A DNA stretch of 36,904 nucleotides from UBA1715 sp045599365 (GTDB lineage Bacteria; Bacteroidota; Bacteroidia; Bacteroidales; UBA1715). Both the position numbers and the translations under genes were made by a program. The stretch covers positions 1-36,904 of the forward strand of contig JAZRVS010000104.1 of the NCBI GenBank assembly GCA_045599365.1, in the 5' to 3' direction. Shown in pieces: positions 18,625-26,087 of the stretch (position 1 is the stretch's first letter; the number at the start of each line of letters is the position of its first letter). The notes beneath the pieces were generated by a model, which saw only the letters and a program-made list of their open reading frames with translations, was not told the DNA's origin and ran no database searches.

Positions 18625-19914
18625 TCAAATAGAGAATTTTTTGTCAATTTTCTTATGTGAGAAGGTTGATTTCCCAGAAACGTAATCGGCAACAATTTGA
18701 CCATTTCCTTTAAGTTTCCATTTGTAAATTGTCAATCCTTCTAAGCCAACGGGGCCACGTGCGTGAAGTTTGTTTGTGCTGATTCCAACTTCTGCTCCCA
18801 ACCCATAACGGAATCCATCGGCAAAACGGGTGCTTGCGTTCCAGAACACATCGGCAGAATCAACAAGATTCATAAACTTTTCTGCTGCTTGAGGATTTTT
18901 CGTAATAATTGCCTCAGTATGACGGCTGCTGTATGTGTTGATATGTTCGATAGCTTCGTCCAATGAATCAACTATTTTGATGGAAACTTTATAATCCAAC
19001 CATTCTGACTTCCAGTCGGTTGCAAGTTCACATTTGATGAGTTGTTGAGTCTTTTCGCAACCAAAAATTTCAACATTATGACTTACCAACGATTCTGCAA
19101 GTTTTGGCAAAACAGCTTGAGCAATATCTTTGTGAATCAATATTGTTTCTGTTGCGTTACAAACCGAAACATATTGGGTTTTTGCATCGGTAGCAACTTT
19201 CACAGCCATTTCTACATCGGCATCTTTGTCTATATACGTATGACAAATACCATCGGCGTGTCCCATAACTGCGATATTTGAGTTGTTCATAATATATTGT
19301 ACGAAAGCATTGGAGCCACGTGGAATAATCAAGTCAATGAATTTGTCGAGTTTCAACATTTCGTTTACGTCTTCTCGAGTTTCCAAAAGTTGAATCCAAC
19401 CAGAAGGTACGCCAACTTTTTCGGTTGCTTCACGAATAACTTTTGCCAACATTCGGTTGGTTTCCAATGCTTCGCGACCACCTTTTAACAGAGTAGCATT
19501 TCCGCTTTTTAGACATAGTGAGGAAATTTGCACCAACGCATCGGGACGAGATTCAAAAATAACGCCTATAACACCAATAGGGCAGCTAACCTTATACAAT
19601 TCTAAACCATTGTCGAGTTCAGTTGCAGCAAGCGTTTCACCGATAGGTTCAGGCAACGAGATAAGACTTTTTATGCCAGCAACAACATCGTTGATTTTGC
19701 TGTCGTCGAATTTAAGACGTTTTAAAAGTGGAGTAGCAAGATTTTCCTCCTTGCTTCTGTCTAAATCCTTTTGGTTTGCAGCAACAATCTCGTTTTTATG
19801 TTCAATAATGGCTTTGGCAATTTCGTTCAAAGCCTCGTTTTTCTTTTCAGTTGAAAGAGCAGCAAGTTCGATAGATGCTTTTTTTGCTGCGCTTGCTAAG
19901 TCAATAGTTTGCAT
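18625..19914 (-). CDS. proA: Gamma-glutamyl phosphate reductase
   Basis: The 429-residue NADPH-dependent enzyme reduces glutamyl-5-phosphate to the semialdehyde in proline synthesis. Visible landmarks are CPIGVIGVIFESRPDA, KGGREALETN, the catalytic Cys region YVSVCNATET, and the C-terminal HARGPVGLEGLTIYKW. Length is slightly above the usual ~417. No proB adjoins it; it stands alone between groESL and the polysaccharide cluster. It starts at ATG 19914 with a TACCTTTG -7 element about 50 bp upstream. Confidence 0.98.
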   Translation of the reverse strand: MQTIDLASAAKKASIELAALSTEKKNEALNEIAKAIIEHKNEIVAANQKDLDRSKEENLATPLLKRLKFDDSKINDVVAGIKSLISLPEPIGETLAATELDNGLELYKVSCPIGVIGVIFESRPDALVQISSLCLKSGNATLLKGGREALETNRMLAKVIREATEKVGVPSGWIQLLETREDVNEMLKLDKFIDLIIPRGSNAFVQYIMNNSNIAVMGHADGICHTYIDKDADVEMAVKVATDAKTQYVSVCNATETILIHKDIAQAVLPKLAESLVSHNVEIFGCEKTQQLIKCELATDWKSEWLDYKVSIKIVDSLDEAIEHINTYSSRHTEAIITKNPQAAEKFMNLVDSADVFWNASTRFADGFRYGLGAEVGISTNKLHARGPVGLEGLTIYKWKLKGNGQIVADYVSGKSTFSHKKIDKKFSI

Positions 19915-19964
19915 AGTAATATATGTTGTCAGTTATAAATTGCTTGTTGTCAAACAATTTCATG

Positions 19965-19972
19965 CAAAGGTA
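19965..19972 (-). promoter_or_regulatory. -7 promoter element of proA
   Basis: TACCTTTG on the minus strand matches TAnnTTTG, giving a leader of roughly 45 nt. Confidence 0.7.
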
Positions 19973-19987
19973 TGAATTACGATGAAA

Positions 19988-21022
19988 TTACAATTCAAAA
20001 GCGCTTTTTTCTGGGAAAAGTTCTTTGGCGAATTCTTGGAAACAAGCGCGATGAGTGTCTGTTACGTCTTGAGTGTCGTTAAAACATGCAAGTTTGATTT
20101 GTCCAAGAGAAAATTTCTTTAGTAATTTTTTTCTAAATGAAGGACCTTTTTCATAAAGAGAAACCAATGACATATCAATAGAAACGTATAGTTTGCTATA
20201 TTTTATTAAGAACATTGGAGTCAAGAGTAACCTTTTCTTTGATAAGCGATCAACATAACGCAGAGTAGCATTGCCTTTGATAATTTCATATTCATGAGCA
20301 GCTAATCTTGAGACGTCATATAATTCTCTAAATTTATGTGAGTATGTTATTTGATATTCTTTTTCTAAAAGTTTTTTCACTTCTATAAATGCGTTTTTGT
20401 TGTAAGCATCTATGTTGTGATGAGGAAGGAAGGGTTTGCAATTAGAAAGTTTCTTGTTTATAAGCAAGAGAGTAGCATAGCAATTATATATGTAGTTAAG
20501 GTGTTTAACTTTATTGAGAAATTTTTCTTTTCCTATAGTTCCCAAATTTGCTGTTTTTTTGCCGTAAACGATAGTATTACCTTGTTTGTCGAAGAAAAAA
20601 GACTCGTTGCAAGGTGCGGTAAAAAACATATCATCGTTTGCAAAAACGAAATGTTCTGAAAGGTCAGGAATTTTATGTATAAAAGATTCAATTACGTAGG
20701 CATTAAATGTGGGCAAGTATTCTTGTGGTATAATGTCTTTATGGTCAATAATGGTAATTTTAGGGTGATTTGTATTGAGCCAAGTTGGTATTTGGTTATC
20801 GGTAACAATAAAAATTTTTCGGAAGAAAGGTGCGAATTTTTCTACACTACGAAGAGCATATTTTAGTTCGTCATTATTTTTGAATCTACCTTTGGCTTTT
20901 GCTTCGAGAGAGATTTCTTTTTGTGAATTATTAAGATAAAATTCTCTTTTCTCTCGTATTTGAGGGTCATCGCCGTCGCACCATAAAAAAATAATATCTA
21001 TATCCATAATGCAACCTTTCAT
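19988..21022 (-). CDS. Stealth-family sugar-phosphate transferase
   Basis: The 344-residue protein carries the conserved Stealth blocks. CR1 is DIDIIFLWCDGDDP. CR2 is GRFKNNDELKYALRSVEKFA followed by IFIVTDNQIPTWLN, then LPTFNAYVIESF and FVFANDDMFF. CR3 surrounds KPFLPHHNIDAY. CR4 is CFNDTQD, ending LFPEKSAFEL. Stealth enzymes transfer hexose-1-phosphate from a nucleotide sugar to build phosphodiester-linked capsules or to cap glycans. The ATG at 21022 overlaps the upstream TGA as ATGA, fixing the start, although a Met five codons later also fits CR1. It is the last of three glycan genes and probably adds a phospho-sugar to a surface polymer. Confidence 0.93.
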   Translation of the reverse strand: MKGCIMDIDIIFLWCDGDDPQIREKREFYLNNSQKEISLEAKAKGRFKNNDELKYALRSVEKFAPFFRKIFIVTDNQIPTWLNTNHPKITIIDHKDIIPQEYLPTFNAYVIESFIHKIPDLSEHFVFANDDMFFTAPCNESFFFDKQGNTIVYGKKTANLGTIGKEKFLNKVKHLNYIYNCYATLLLINKKLSNCKPFLPHHNIDAYNKNAFIEVKKLLEKEYQITYSHKFRELYDVSRLAAHEYEIIKGNATLRYVDRLSKKRLLLTPMFLIKYSKLYVSIDMSLVSLYEKGPSFRKKLLKKFSLGQIKLACFNDTQDVTDTHRACFQEFAKELFPEKSAFEL

Positions 21023-21810
21023 AAATATTTATTTAACCCATTATTGCAAAACGTAGATTTGCTTTCTATTGCTGTTTTGCAGATATTGTCATTCAAGTTC
21101 AGTTGTTGTTTGTCGCTCGTTTTATGATATTGATGATAAACGATGCCTCCAAATTTCAAAAATTTGCGACGTATGTTAGCGTTGCAAAGCCTGCTAACGA
21201 GTTCTGAATCTTCTCTTCCCCAACCAATCATATCTTCATTGTAGCCATTTACGAGAATTAGGTCTTTTTTCCAAAATGCCATATTGCAACCACGAACAGA
21301 AAAAATGTTCTTCTTTTTGTAATTTACAAAGAGTTTAGACAACAGATTACAATGTATGCCATTAAAGAAATTTTTTGCGCCAGGAGTAAAACACGAGACA
21401 GAAATACTTTTTGTTTGCTGTAATTTTTGAGTTAAGTTTTGTTGTAACCTCACTCTACTACCACCAACGAAGCACTTTTCTTCGGCAAAACGGATGTGGT
21501 CTTCAATAAACTTGGGGTGCAAAATTAAATCGCCATCAATTTGTATAATGTAGTCGCCCGAGCACTGAACAATTGCTTTATTTCGAATAACAGTAAGTCT
21601 AAATCCATTATCCTCGTGCCAAATGTGTTTAATAGGTGTTGTACTTTTTTGTTGAAACAAAGAAATCAAATTTTTCGTTTCGTTAGTAGAACCATCATCG
21701 GCAATAAGAATTTCGTTGGGAAGCATAGTTTGTTGTAAAACACTTTCCAAACAAAGTTCTAAAGGAACTACAGCATTATATGTCGTTATGATAAGAGATA
21801 CTTTCATCAT
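21019..21810 (-). CDS. GT2-type glycosyltransferase with galactosyltransferase-like C-domain
   Basis: The 263-residue GT-A enzyme begins KVSLIITTYNAVVPLELCLE. It has the UDP-site ILIADDGST and the metal-binding DxD as IQIDGDLI. Its C-terminal half has GCNMAFWKKDLILVNGYNE then GWGREDSELVSRL, the Glyco_transf_7C pattern seen in chondroitin-polymerase-like enzymes. It probably adds a hexose or HexNAc to a surface glycan. Two tandem ATGs (21810, 21807) are possible starts. Its 5' end overlaps the previous gene by about 35 bp. Confidence 0.92.
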   Translation of the reverse strand: MMKVSLIITTYNAVVPLELCLESVLQQTMLPNEILIADDGSTNETKNLISLFQQKSTTPIKHIWHEDNGFRLTVIRNKAIVQCSGDYIIQIDGDLILHPKFIEDHIRFAEEKCFVGGSRVRLQQNLTQKLQQTKSISVSCFTPGAKNFFNGIHCNLLSKLFVNYKKKNIFSVRGCNMAFWKKDLILVNGYNEDMIGWGREDSELVSRLCNANIRRKFLKFGGIVYHQYHKTSDKQQLNLNDNICKTAIESKSTFCNNGLNKYL

Positions 21811-22525
21811 ATTTTGTAGTTTCCCAACGTTTTTCTTGTTTAGACCATTTTTTACAATGGAGGATACTATATTGTTTTTTTAAAGGAAGTATAGTTATAG
21901 TTTTATAACCTCGAATTGATTCGTGAATTGGTTTTTCCCAATGAATTACGCCGTTATTTTTGAAAAGTTTCTTTTGTAAATCGGGGTAGTTTAAGAATTT
22001 CTTATTAGAATCCTCTGGAATTTTGTTCCAATCAAAAAACTCCATATCGTTGTCAATCATAATGTTGATGCGAGGGATTTTAAAAGCGTCAACTTCTGCA
22101 TTTTGAGGAAGAATGATAGGAAGATTTTGTAATAAAAATGGAGATGGAAGTTCGTCGGCATCAATTTGAAAAATGTAATCGCACGACGTGTTACAAATTA
22201 AATTATTTTTGAATTGACTATAATCATTGGACAGCGGATATTCCACAATATTTGTAATAATGCTTTTGAATTGTGATAGAACAGCATTAACGTCTGGGGT
22301 AGTATTTCCTTTATCGCTTTGAATAAGAATTTCGTCACATTCTCGTTTATTTTGTAGCAAAAGATTCAAGAGATTGCTTAATTCTTCATGTTCATCACAT
22401 ACCGTGATAGCGTAGCAAATTTTTCCTGTGAAAGGTTGAGAAGAATGTCCTTGAGACACAAACAACCTTTTCCGTAAGAAAAGAACTTTTGCAAGAGTAT
22501 TAAATGCAGTTCTTAGGAAAGACAT
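21776..22525 (-). CDS. Glycosyltransferase, GT-A fold (GT2-like)
   Basis: The 249-residue protein has an N-terminal basic/hydrophobic stretch and then a GT-A core: ICYAITVCDEHEELSNLLN, DEILIQSDKG and a DxD motif in YIFQIDADELPSPFLL. The later WEKPIHESIRGY motif fits this family. It is the first gene of a three-gene polysaccharide unit that overlaps end to start. The acceptor is unknown; with Stealth downstream, a phosphorylated surface glycan is likely. The gene is preceded by a T-rich stretch without a perfect -7 match. Confidence 0.88.
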   Translation of the reverse strand: MSFLRTAFNTLAKVLFLRKRLFVSQGHSSQPFTGKICYAITVCDEHEELSNLLNLLLQNKRECDEILIQSDKGNTTPDVNAVLSQFKSIITNIVEYPLSNDYSQFKNNLICNTSCDYIFQIDADELPSPFLLQNLPIILPQNAEVDAFKIPRINIMIDNDMEFFDWNKIPEDSNKKFLNYPDLQKKLFKNNGVIHWEKPIHESIRGYKTITILPLKKQYSILHCKKWSKQEKRWETTKYDESISYHNDI

Positions 22526-22643
22526 TTTAATATTTTTTTTGTAAAAATAGAAAAAAAAGAGATATAAGACTATTGATGTCTTTTTTTTGTGGAGCTAATA
22601 GCTATTTATTGATAAGAAAGGAGACTTACAGAAGGTATGTTAT

Positions 22644-23093
22644 TTAGATTTTTCCATCTTCGTGCAACATATCGTACAATTTGCCAGCAGTTTCTTCCAA
22701 AACCTTTGTACAAATCATTTGATGATGTTGGCGTTTTTCAACAGCCTCGCGAGTTGCAAATTTTTGTAGTAATTCTGCGCAAGAAGTTGTTCCGTACGTT
22801 TCTTCAACGGCTTTATTTAGTTCGCGAACTTTACGGTATGATAGTAATTTATTGTCCATATCTTTTGCGTCTTCGGGAGCGTATGCCAAGCCAAAAACCA
22901 TGAAACTGCCAGTTATGGCGCCACATTTTTCACGCAAGCGTCCCATTCCGCCACCGAAAGTGGCAGAAATTAGTTTTGCAGTTCTTTCATCTGCTCCGAA
23001 TTCTGGACCAAACGCCAGCAAAATTGATTGCGAACAAGCATAACCTTCGTTGAATAAGGATAAAACTTTATTTATTGCTTCTTGACGAGTCAT
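22644..23093 (-). CDS. C_GCAxxG_C_C family protein
   Basis: The 149-residue protein (from ATG 23093) matches the small Cys-motif family named C_GCAxxG_C_C: an early GYACSQSILLAF, then GGGMGRLREKCGAITGSFM (the C-GA-x-x-G core), and later Cys residues in SCAELL and MICTKV. The pattern suggests metal or redox chemistry; no activity is established. The frame continues upstream to a TTG at 23114, but that codon lies inside the -7 promoter element, so the start is set at 23093. Confidence 0.92.
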   Translation of the reverse strand: MTRQEAINKVLSLFNEGYACSQSILLAFGPEFGADERTAKLISATFGGGMGRLREKCGAITGSFMVFGLAYAPEDAKDMDNKLLSYRKVRELNKAVEETYGTTSCAELLQKFATREAVEKRQHHQMICTKVLEETAGKLYDMLHEDGKI

Positions 23094-23111
23094 AACGTAT
23101 GAGAAATTTGA

Positions 23112-23119
23112 CAAATGTA
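23112..23119 (-). promoter_or_regulatory. -7 promoter element that decides the 23093 start
   Basis: TACATTTG on the minus strand matches TAnnTTTG. Transcription would begin near 23105, giving a leader of about 12 nt and excluding the upstream TTG start. Confidence 0.72.
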
Positions 23120-23170
23120 CGATATTTATGGGAACAATATATAGTTGGCAGTATAATCATTTGTATTTAG

Positions 23171-23191
23171 GTGTCAGTTGCCAGTTTTCAG
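23171..23191. repeat. Partial CAGTT-type repeat, copy 3
   Basis: GTGTCAGTTGCCAGTTTTCA carries the same CAGTT-x2-CAGTT spacing as the elements at 4021-4118 and 18527-18624. Only one end is present. It lies right behind the stop of the decayed reading frame at 23196-23273. Confidence 0.5.
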
Positions 23192-23195
23192 GTAT

Positions 23196-23273
23196 TTAAA
23201 TGCCATGTCTGCGTAACAATCGCTTGTCTTCAGAATGCTTATTATAGTGTTTCACTATATTCGTTAATACCAT
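23196..23273 (-). pseudogene. 5' fragment of a decayed gene, possibly a class I SAM methyltransferase
   Basis: A 25-codon minus-strand frame starts at ATG 23273, directly behind a perfect -7 element, and ends at TAA 23196-23198. Its peptide contains NIVKHYNKHSEDKRLLRRHG. In my recollection this resembles the extreme N-terminus of some small class I methyltransferases, which continue RHG-x-VEFLTT. The body of the gene is missing and the repeat at 23171 begins just past the break, so this looks like a gene start left behind by a deletion or insertion. It could also be a genuine small peptide. Confidence 0.4.
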
Positions 23274-23277
23274 GTTG

Positions 23278-23285
23278 CAAAGGTA
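23278..23285 (-). promoter_or_regulatory. -7 promoter element in front of the decayed fragment
   Basis: TACCTTTG on the minus strand is a perfect TAnnTTTG match, five bases from the ATG at 23273. A transcript from it would be almost leaderless. Confidence 0.5.
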
Positions 23286-23349
23286 GTGATTGGTTTGAAA
23301 ATTGAATCCTTCAATGTAATTTAGACCTTGTAAGGTTAAATCTAAAATA

Positions 23350-23371
23350 CAAAGATAAATTTATATCTTTG
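23350..23371 (+). promoter_or_regulatory. Promoter-operator palindrome of the methyltransferase gene
   Basis: CAAAGATA (23350-23357) and TATCTTTG (23364-23371) are perfect inverted 8-bp arms around AATTTA. The right arm is itself the TAnnTTTG -7 element of the methyltransferase gene, 22 bp before its ATG. A protein bound here would block RNA polymerase, so the site is a likely operator for autoregulation, either by the HTH fused to the methyltransferase or by the C-like protein. Confidence 0.68.
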
Positions 23372-23393
23372 CAAGGGCATAAATATAACATAT

Positions 23394-24785
23394 ATGACAT
23401 CTCAATCATTTGATTTACGAAAAGCGCGAGTGGCTCAAAATATTAGTCAACATAAATTTTCAAATATTGTAAATATTTCTCAAGCCAAATTATCCGCATT
23501 TGAATTGGGGAAAGGTGAATTGACAGAAAACGAACTTAAAAAAGTTCAAGAGACATTGAATTTATTAGCGGTCCATGAAATAACAGTATCAAACAAAAAA
23601 AAGATTACAAAATTAACATCTTCTAAATCTATTATTGAAGAACGACCAAGAAGAAATTATAAAAAAACAATTCAAAACGACTCTTATCTTAAAGATTTAC
23701 AAGAGTTATCTAATAATTTTGCAAAAGAAGTTAAAAAAGATGCTCCAAACGTGGTTTCGTTTTTTGCAGGTTGTGGAGGATTATGTTATGGTTTGAAAGC
23801 TGCTGGATTTAATATTGTAGCAACTAATGAATTGGTTGAAGAGTATAAAAATATTTATAGAGAGAATTTCCCAAATGTAAATTTTCTACCAAATGATGTA
23901 AAAAAAATAACGAAGGAAGATATTGAAAATTTAATGAGAAAGTATCCTAAAATTGATATGCTTGCTGGTGGACCTCCTTGTCAAGGATTTAGTTTGGCAG
24001 GGAAAAGGAATGTAGGGGACGAACGGAATTCATTATTTCAATATTATTTAACAATAGCCGAGCAAATCAAGCCTAAAATAATACTAATGGAAAATGTTAG
24101 ATTATTAACGACTATGAGAAACCCAAACGGAGGTTTGATAAAAGATGATATTACAGCTGGATTTGGGAGAATTGGTTACGATTGTAATTTTTTTGTAGTT
24201 AATGCATCTAATTATGGAGTACCTCAAAATAGAGAAAGAATTTTATTCATTGGAGTAAGAAAAGATTTACAAAAGAATCCACAAATTGCTCCTCCAATTT
24301 ATGGAGAAAATATAAGTCTTTTTACCAAAAGAATAAAATATTCTTTTGGGGATGCAGTTTCTGATTTAGAATTTATAGAATCTGGAGAATTTTCAAAAAC
24401 AGATATTTATCACAAAGCTGTTAATCATCCAGAACACGTATTACGTTGGTTATATGATGTGCCAGAAGGGAAAAGTGCTCATCAAAATGCAGATAAAAAA
24501 CTAAGACCACCTTCAGGCTATAATACAACTTACAAAAGACAAGTTTGGGATAAACCAGCTTCTACAATTACGACAAATTTTAGTATGATTTCGGGTGGTA
24601 ATAATGTTCATCCGATAGCGACACGGGCGTTAACAATAAGGGAAGCACTACGAATACAAAGTTTTCCAGATAATTTTAAATTAACGGGAACAAGTGGAGT
24701 AATTCACACTGTTATAGGAAACGCAGTTCCCCCTTTGCTTGCTTATAGAATAGGTTTGTTTTTAAAAGAAAACTATAACCTATAA
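23394..24785 (+). CDS. DNA (cytosine-5) methyltransferase with N-terminal HTH
   Basis: The 463-residue protein has an XRE-type HTH at about residues 5-57 (QHKFSNIVNISQAKLSAFEL), a lysine-rich linker to about 115, and a complete m5C methyltransferase. Motif I is VVSFFAGCGGLCYG (about 121-133). Motif IV is GGPPCQGFS with catalytic Cys196. ENV lies at 233-235 and QNRER at 278-282. The target-recognition region spans about 300-400, and motif X is GNAVPPLLAYRIG. It protects host DNA from the neighbouring endonuclease. Known HTH-fused m5C enzymes (M.SsoII type) repress their own promoter, which fits the palindrome over the -7 box. The gene ends with no base between its TAA and the endonuclease stop. 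Confidence 0.96.
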   Translation: MTSQSFDLRKARVAQNISQHKFSNIVNISQAKLSAFELGKGELTENELKKVQETLNLLAVHEITVSNKKKITKLTSSKSIIEERPRRNYKKTIQNDSYLKDLQELSNNFAKEVKKDAPNVVSFFAGCGGLCYGLKAAGFNIVATNELVEEYKNIYRENFPNVNFLPNDVKKITKEDIENLMRKYPKIDMLAGGPPCQGFSLAGKRNVGDERNSLFQYYLTIAEQIKPKIILMENVRLLTTMRNPNGGLIKDDITAGFGRIGYDCNFFVVNASNYGVPQNRERILFIGVRKDLQKNPQIAPPIYGENISLFTKRIKYSFGDAVSDLEFIESGEFSKTDIYHKAVNHPEHVLRWLYDVPEGKSAHQNADKKLRPPSGYNTTYKRQVWDKPASTITTNFSMISGGNNVHPIATRALTIREALRIQSFPDNFKLTGTSGVIHTVIGNAVPPLLAYRIGLFLKENYNL

Positions 24786-25754
24786 TCATTTCAATTTTTC
24801 TAATTCGTAAAAATAACCTGATTTCAAGTTGAATTGAAGTTGTGTTGGATGTTGTTTTTGTCCACCTCGTTGCATTTGAATAACTCCAAATCGAGGTGCT
24901 AAATGTGTTACTCCTATAGGTTCTTTGAACCTACCTTTGCAAACTCGATATTCATTATAGTGAAATGTTTTGTATTTATGAGATAACTTTATGAATTCAT
25001 CCATTGAATAGACTGCTACTTCCATAGTTGAATCACTATCACATTTTTTTGTCTTATGTACAATAAAAGATGGTGGACATGGATCATCTTTGTACCCTTT
25101 TTGTAAAATGAGTTTTGTTATTTTATCCTGATGTATAGTAAAGATATTTTCCCATTCTGCTTTACCTTTTGAATCAATTTCTTCCCAAAAATACCTTTCT
25201 GTATTAAAGTGTGGCTTTCTCACTTTACTATTGTCATCTATTGGTCTATAACCTTCATCTCCACAAAATTGTTTCAACGCCTTCTCTGCATTAGAACTTA
25301 CTTTTATACCATTTTGCTTTAACAAAGCACAAAAAGCGGAAGCTGTAGTAAAAAATATTTGATCGTTTGTTGGAGTCTTTTTATTACATTGTTTAACAGA
25401 AACACCAACGAATTTATGTTCTTTTAGGTTTGATAAAGATAAAACGACATCACTTTTACTTGCTGTTACATTTTTCCCATTTATAACAATATTTTTTTGT
25501 TTAGTTTCTGATGTTGCAAGTTTACCTGTTGAATACGCCTGAATTTTAGAAATATTTTTCATATCAAGTGTAGAAAGGATTTTATTAAGTATATGTTCTC
25601 CAATATTACCAACGTACAAATGTTTTTTCGCCTGTATAGAATTTTTGCGAATAGGCATAACTACTTCATCAAATTTCTTAACTAAATAATCTTCAAATTT
25701 GTGACCAGTTTTTCTACCAATAGTTCCAGCTTTCTTTTGTGATTTTTTATTCAT
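24786..25754 (-). CDS. Probable type II restriction endonuclease (PD-(D/E)XK-like)
   Basis: The 322-residue protein is placed by context: it is convergent with an m5C methyltransferase and co-transcribed with a C-like HTH gene. A plausible nuclease core is Glu53 in a helix (GEHILNKIL), Asp102 in ASKSDVVLSL, and Lys121 in VGVSVKQ, an SxK variant of the usual ExK. The C-terminal RFGVIQMQRGGQKQHPTQLQ block is strikingly polar and may contact DNA. The N-terminus is lysine-rich. No named enzyme or recognition site is recognised. The start ATG 25754 overlaps the C gene by 8 bp. Its DNA looks more A-rich than flanking housekeeping genes, consistent with acquisition. Confidence 0.82.
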   Translation of the reverse strand: MNKKSQKKAGTIGRKTGHKFEDYLVKKFDEVVMPIRKNSIQAKKHLYVGNIGEHILNKILSTLDMKNISKIQAYSTGKLATSETKQKNIVINGKNVTASKSDVVLSLSNLKEHKFVGVSVKQCNKKTPTNDQIFFTTASAFCALLKQNGIKVSSNAEKALKQFCGDEGYRPIDDNSKVRKPHFNTERYFWEEIDSKGKAEWENIFTIHQDKITKLILQKGYKDDPCPPSFIVHKTKKCDSDSTMEVAVYSMDEFIKLSHKYKTFHYNEYRVCKGRFKEPIGVTHLAPRFGVIQMQRGGQKQHPTQLQFNLKSGYFYELEKLK

Positions 25755-25968
25755 TATCTTCTAATAATTTTGTTATTGTTATATTTAAGGCTTTGGCAAT
25801 TTTCTCCATACTCAAAAGTGTAACATTCTTTTCCGCACGTTCAATCATGCCAATGTAAGTTCTGTGTACATCAGCTAATTCAGCTAATTTTTCTTGAGAC
25901 AATTGTCGTTTTTTTCGATATTTTCGAACATTATCACCAAATAATACAAGTATATTTTTGCCATTCAT
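25747..25968 (-). CDS. C-protein-like XRE regulator of the restriction-modification system
   Basis: The 73-residue protein is almost entirely one XRE HTH: FGDNVRKYRKKRQLSQEKLA, then ADVHRTYIGMIERAEKNVTL (recognition helix about 35-44), ending in KLLEDNE. Size and position just upstream of the endonuclease are those of controller (C) proteins, which delay endonuclease expression after entry into a new host. The frame runs up to a TTG at 26004, but the ATG at 25968 gives the standard C-protein N-terminus and leaves the symmetric sequences upstream as operators. It overlaps the endonuclease start as ATGAATAA. Confidence 0.93.
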   Translation of the reverse strand: MNGKNILVLFGDNVRKYRKKRQLSQEKLAELADVHRTYIGMIERAEKNVTLLSMEKIAKALNITITKLLEDNE

Positions 25969-25982
25969 AGTGTGGAATATTT

Positions 25983-26028
25983 TAGTATGCAATACTATGT
26001 GCAAATGACAATTCTATCAACATACTAT
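25983..26028 (-). promoter_or_regulatory. Probable operators of the C-endonuclease operon
   Basis: TAGTAT (25983-25988) and ATACTA (25992-25997) form a perfect inverted repeat around GCA, 15-29 bp upstream of the C start. The half-site ATACTAT recurs at 26022-26028, exactly 30 bp (about three helical turns) from the copy at 25992-25998. A weak -7-like CATTTG lies between them on the minus strand. Two spaced boxes are the usual layout for C-protein control. Confidence 0.58.
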
Positions 26029-26087
26029 AGTTAGCAACCTTCTGTTTCTGAACAAAATATAAAAATCATATAAAAAAGAATTTGAAT

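Noticed and set aside
23243..23259. Hairpin TATAGTG-TTT-CACTATA as a regulatory site
   Set aside because: It lies inside the decayed 23196-23273 reading frame and encodes part of it, so the symmetry is not needed to explain the sequence.
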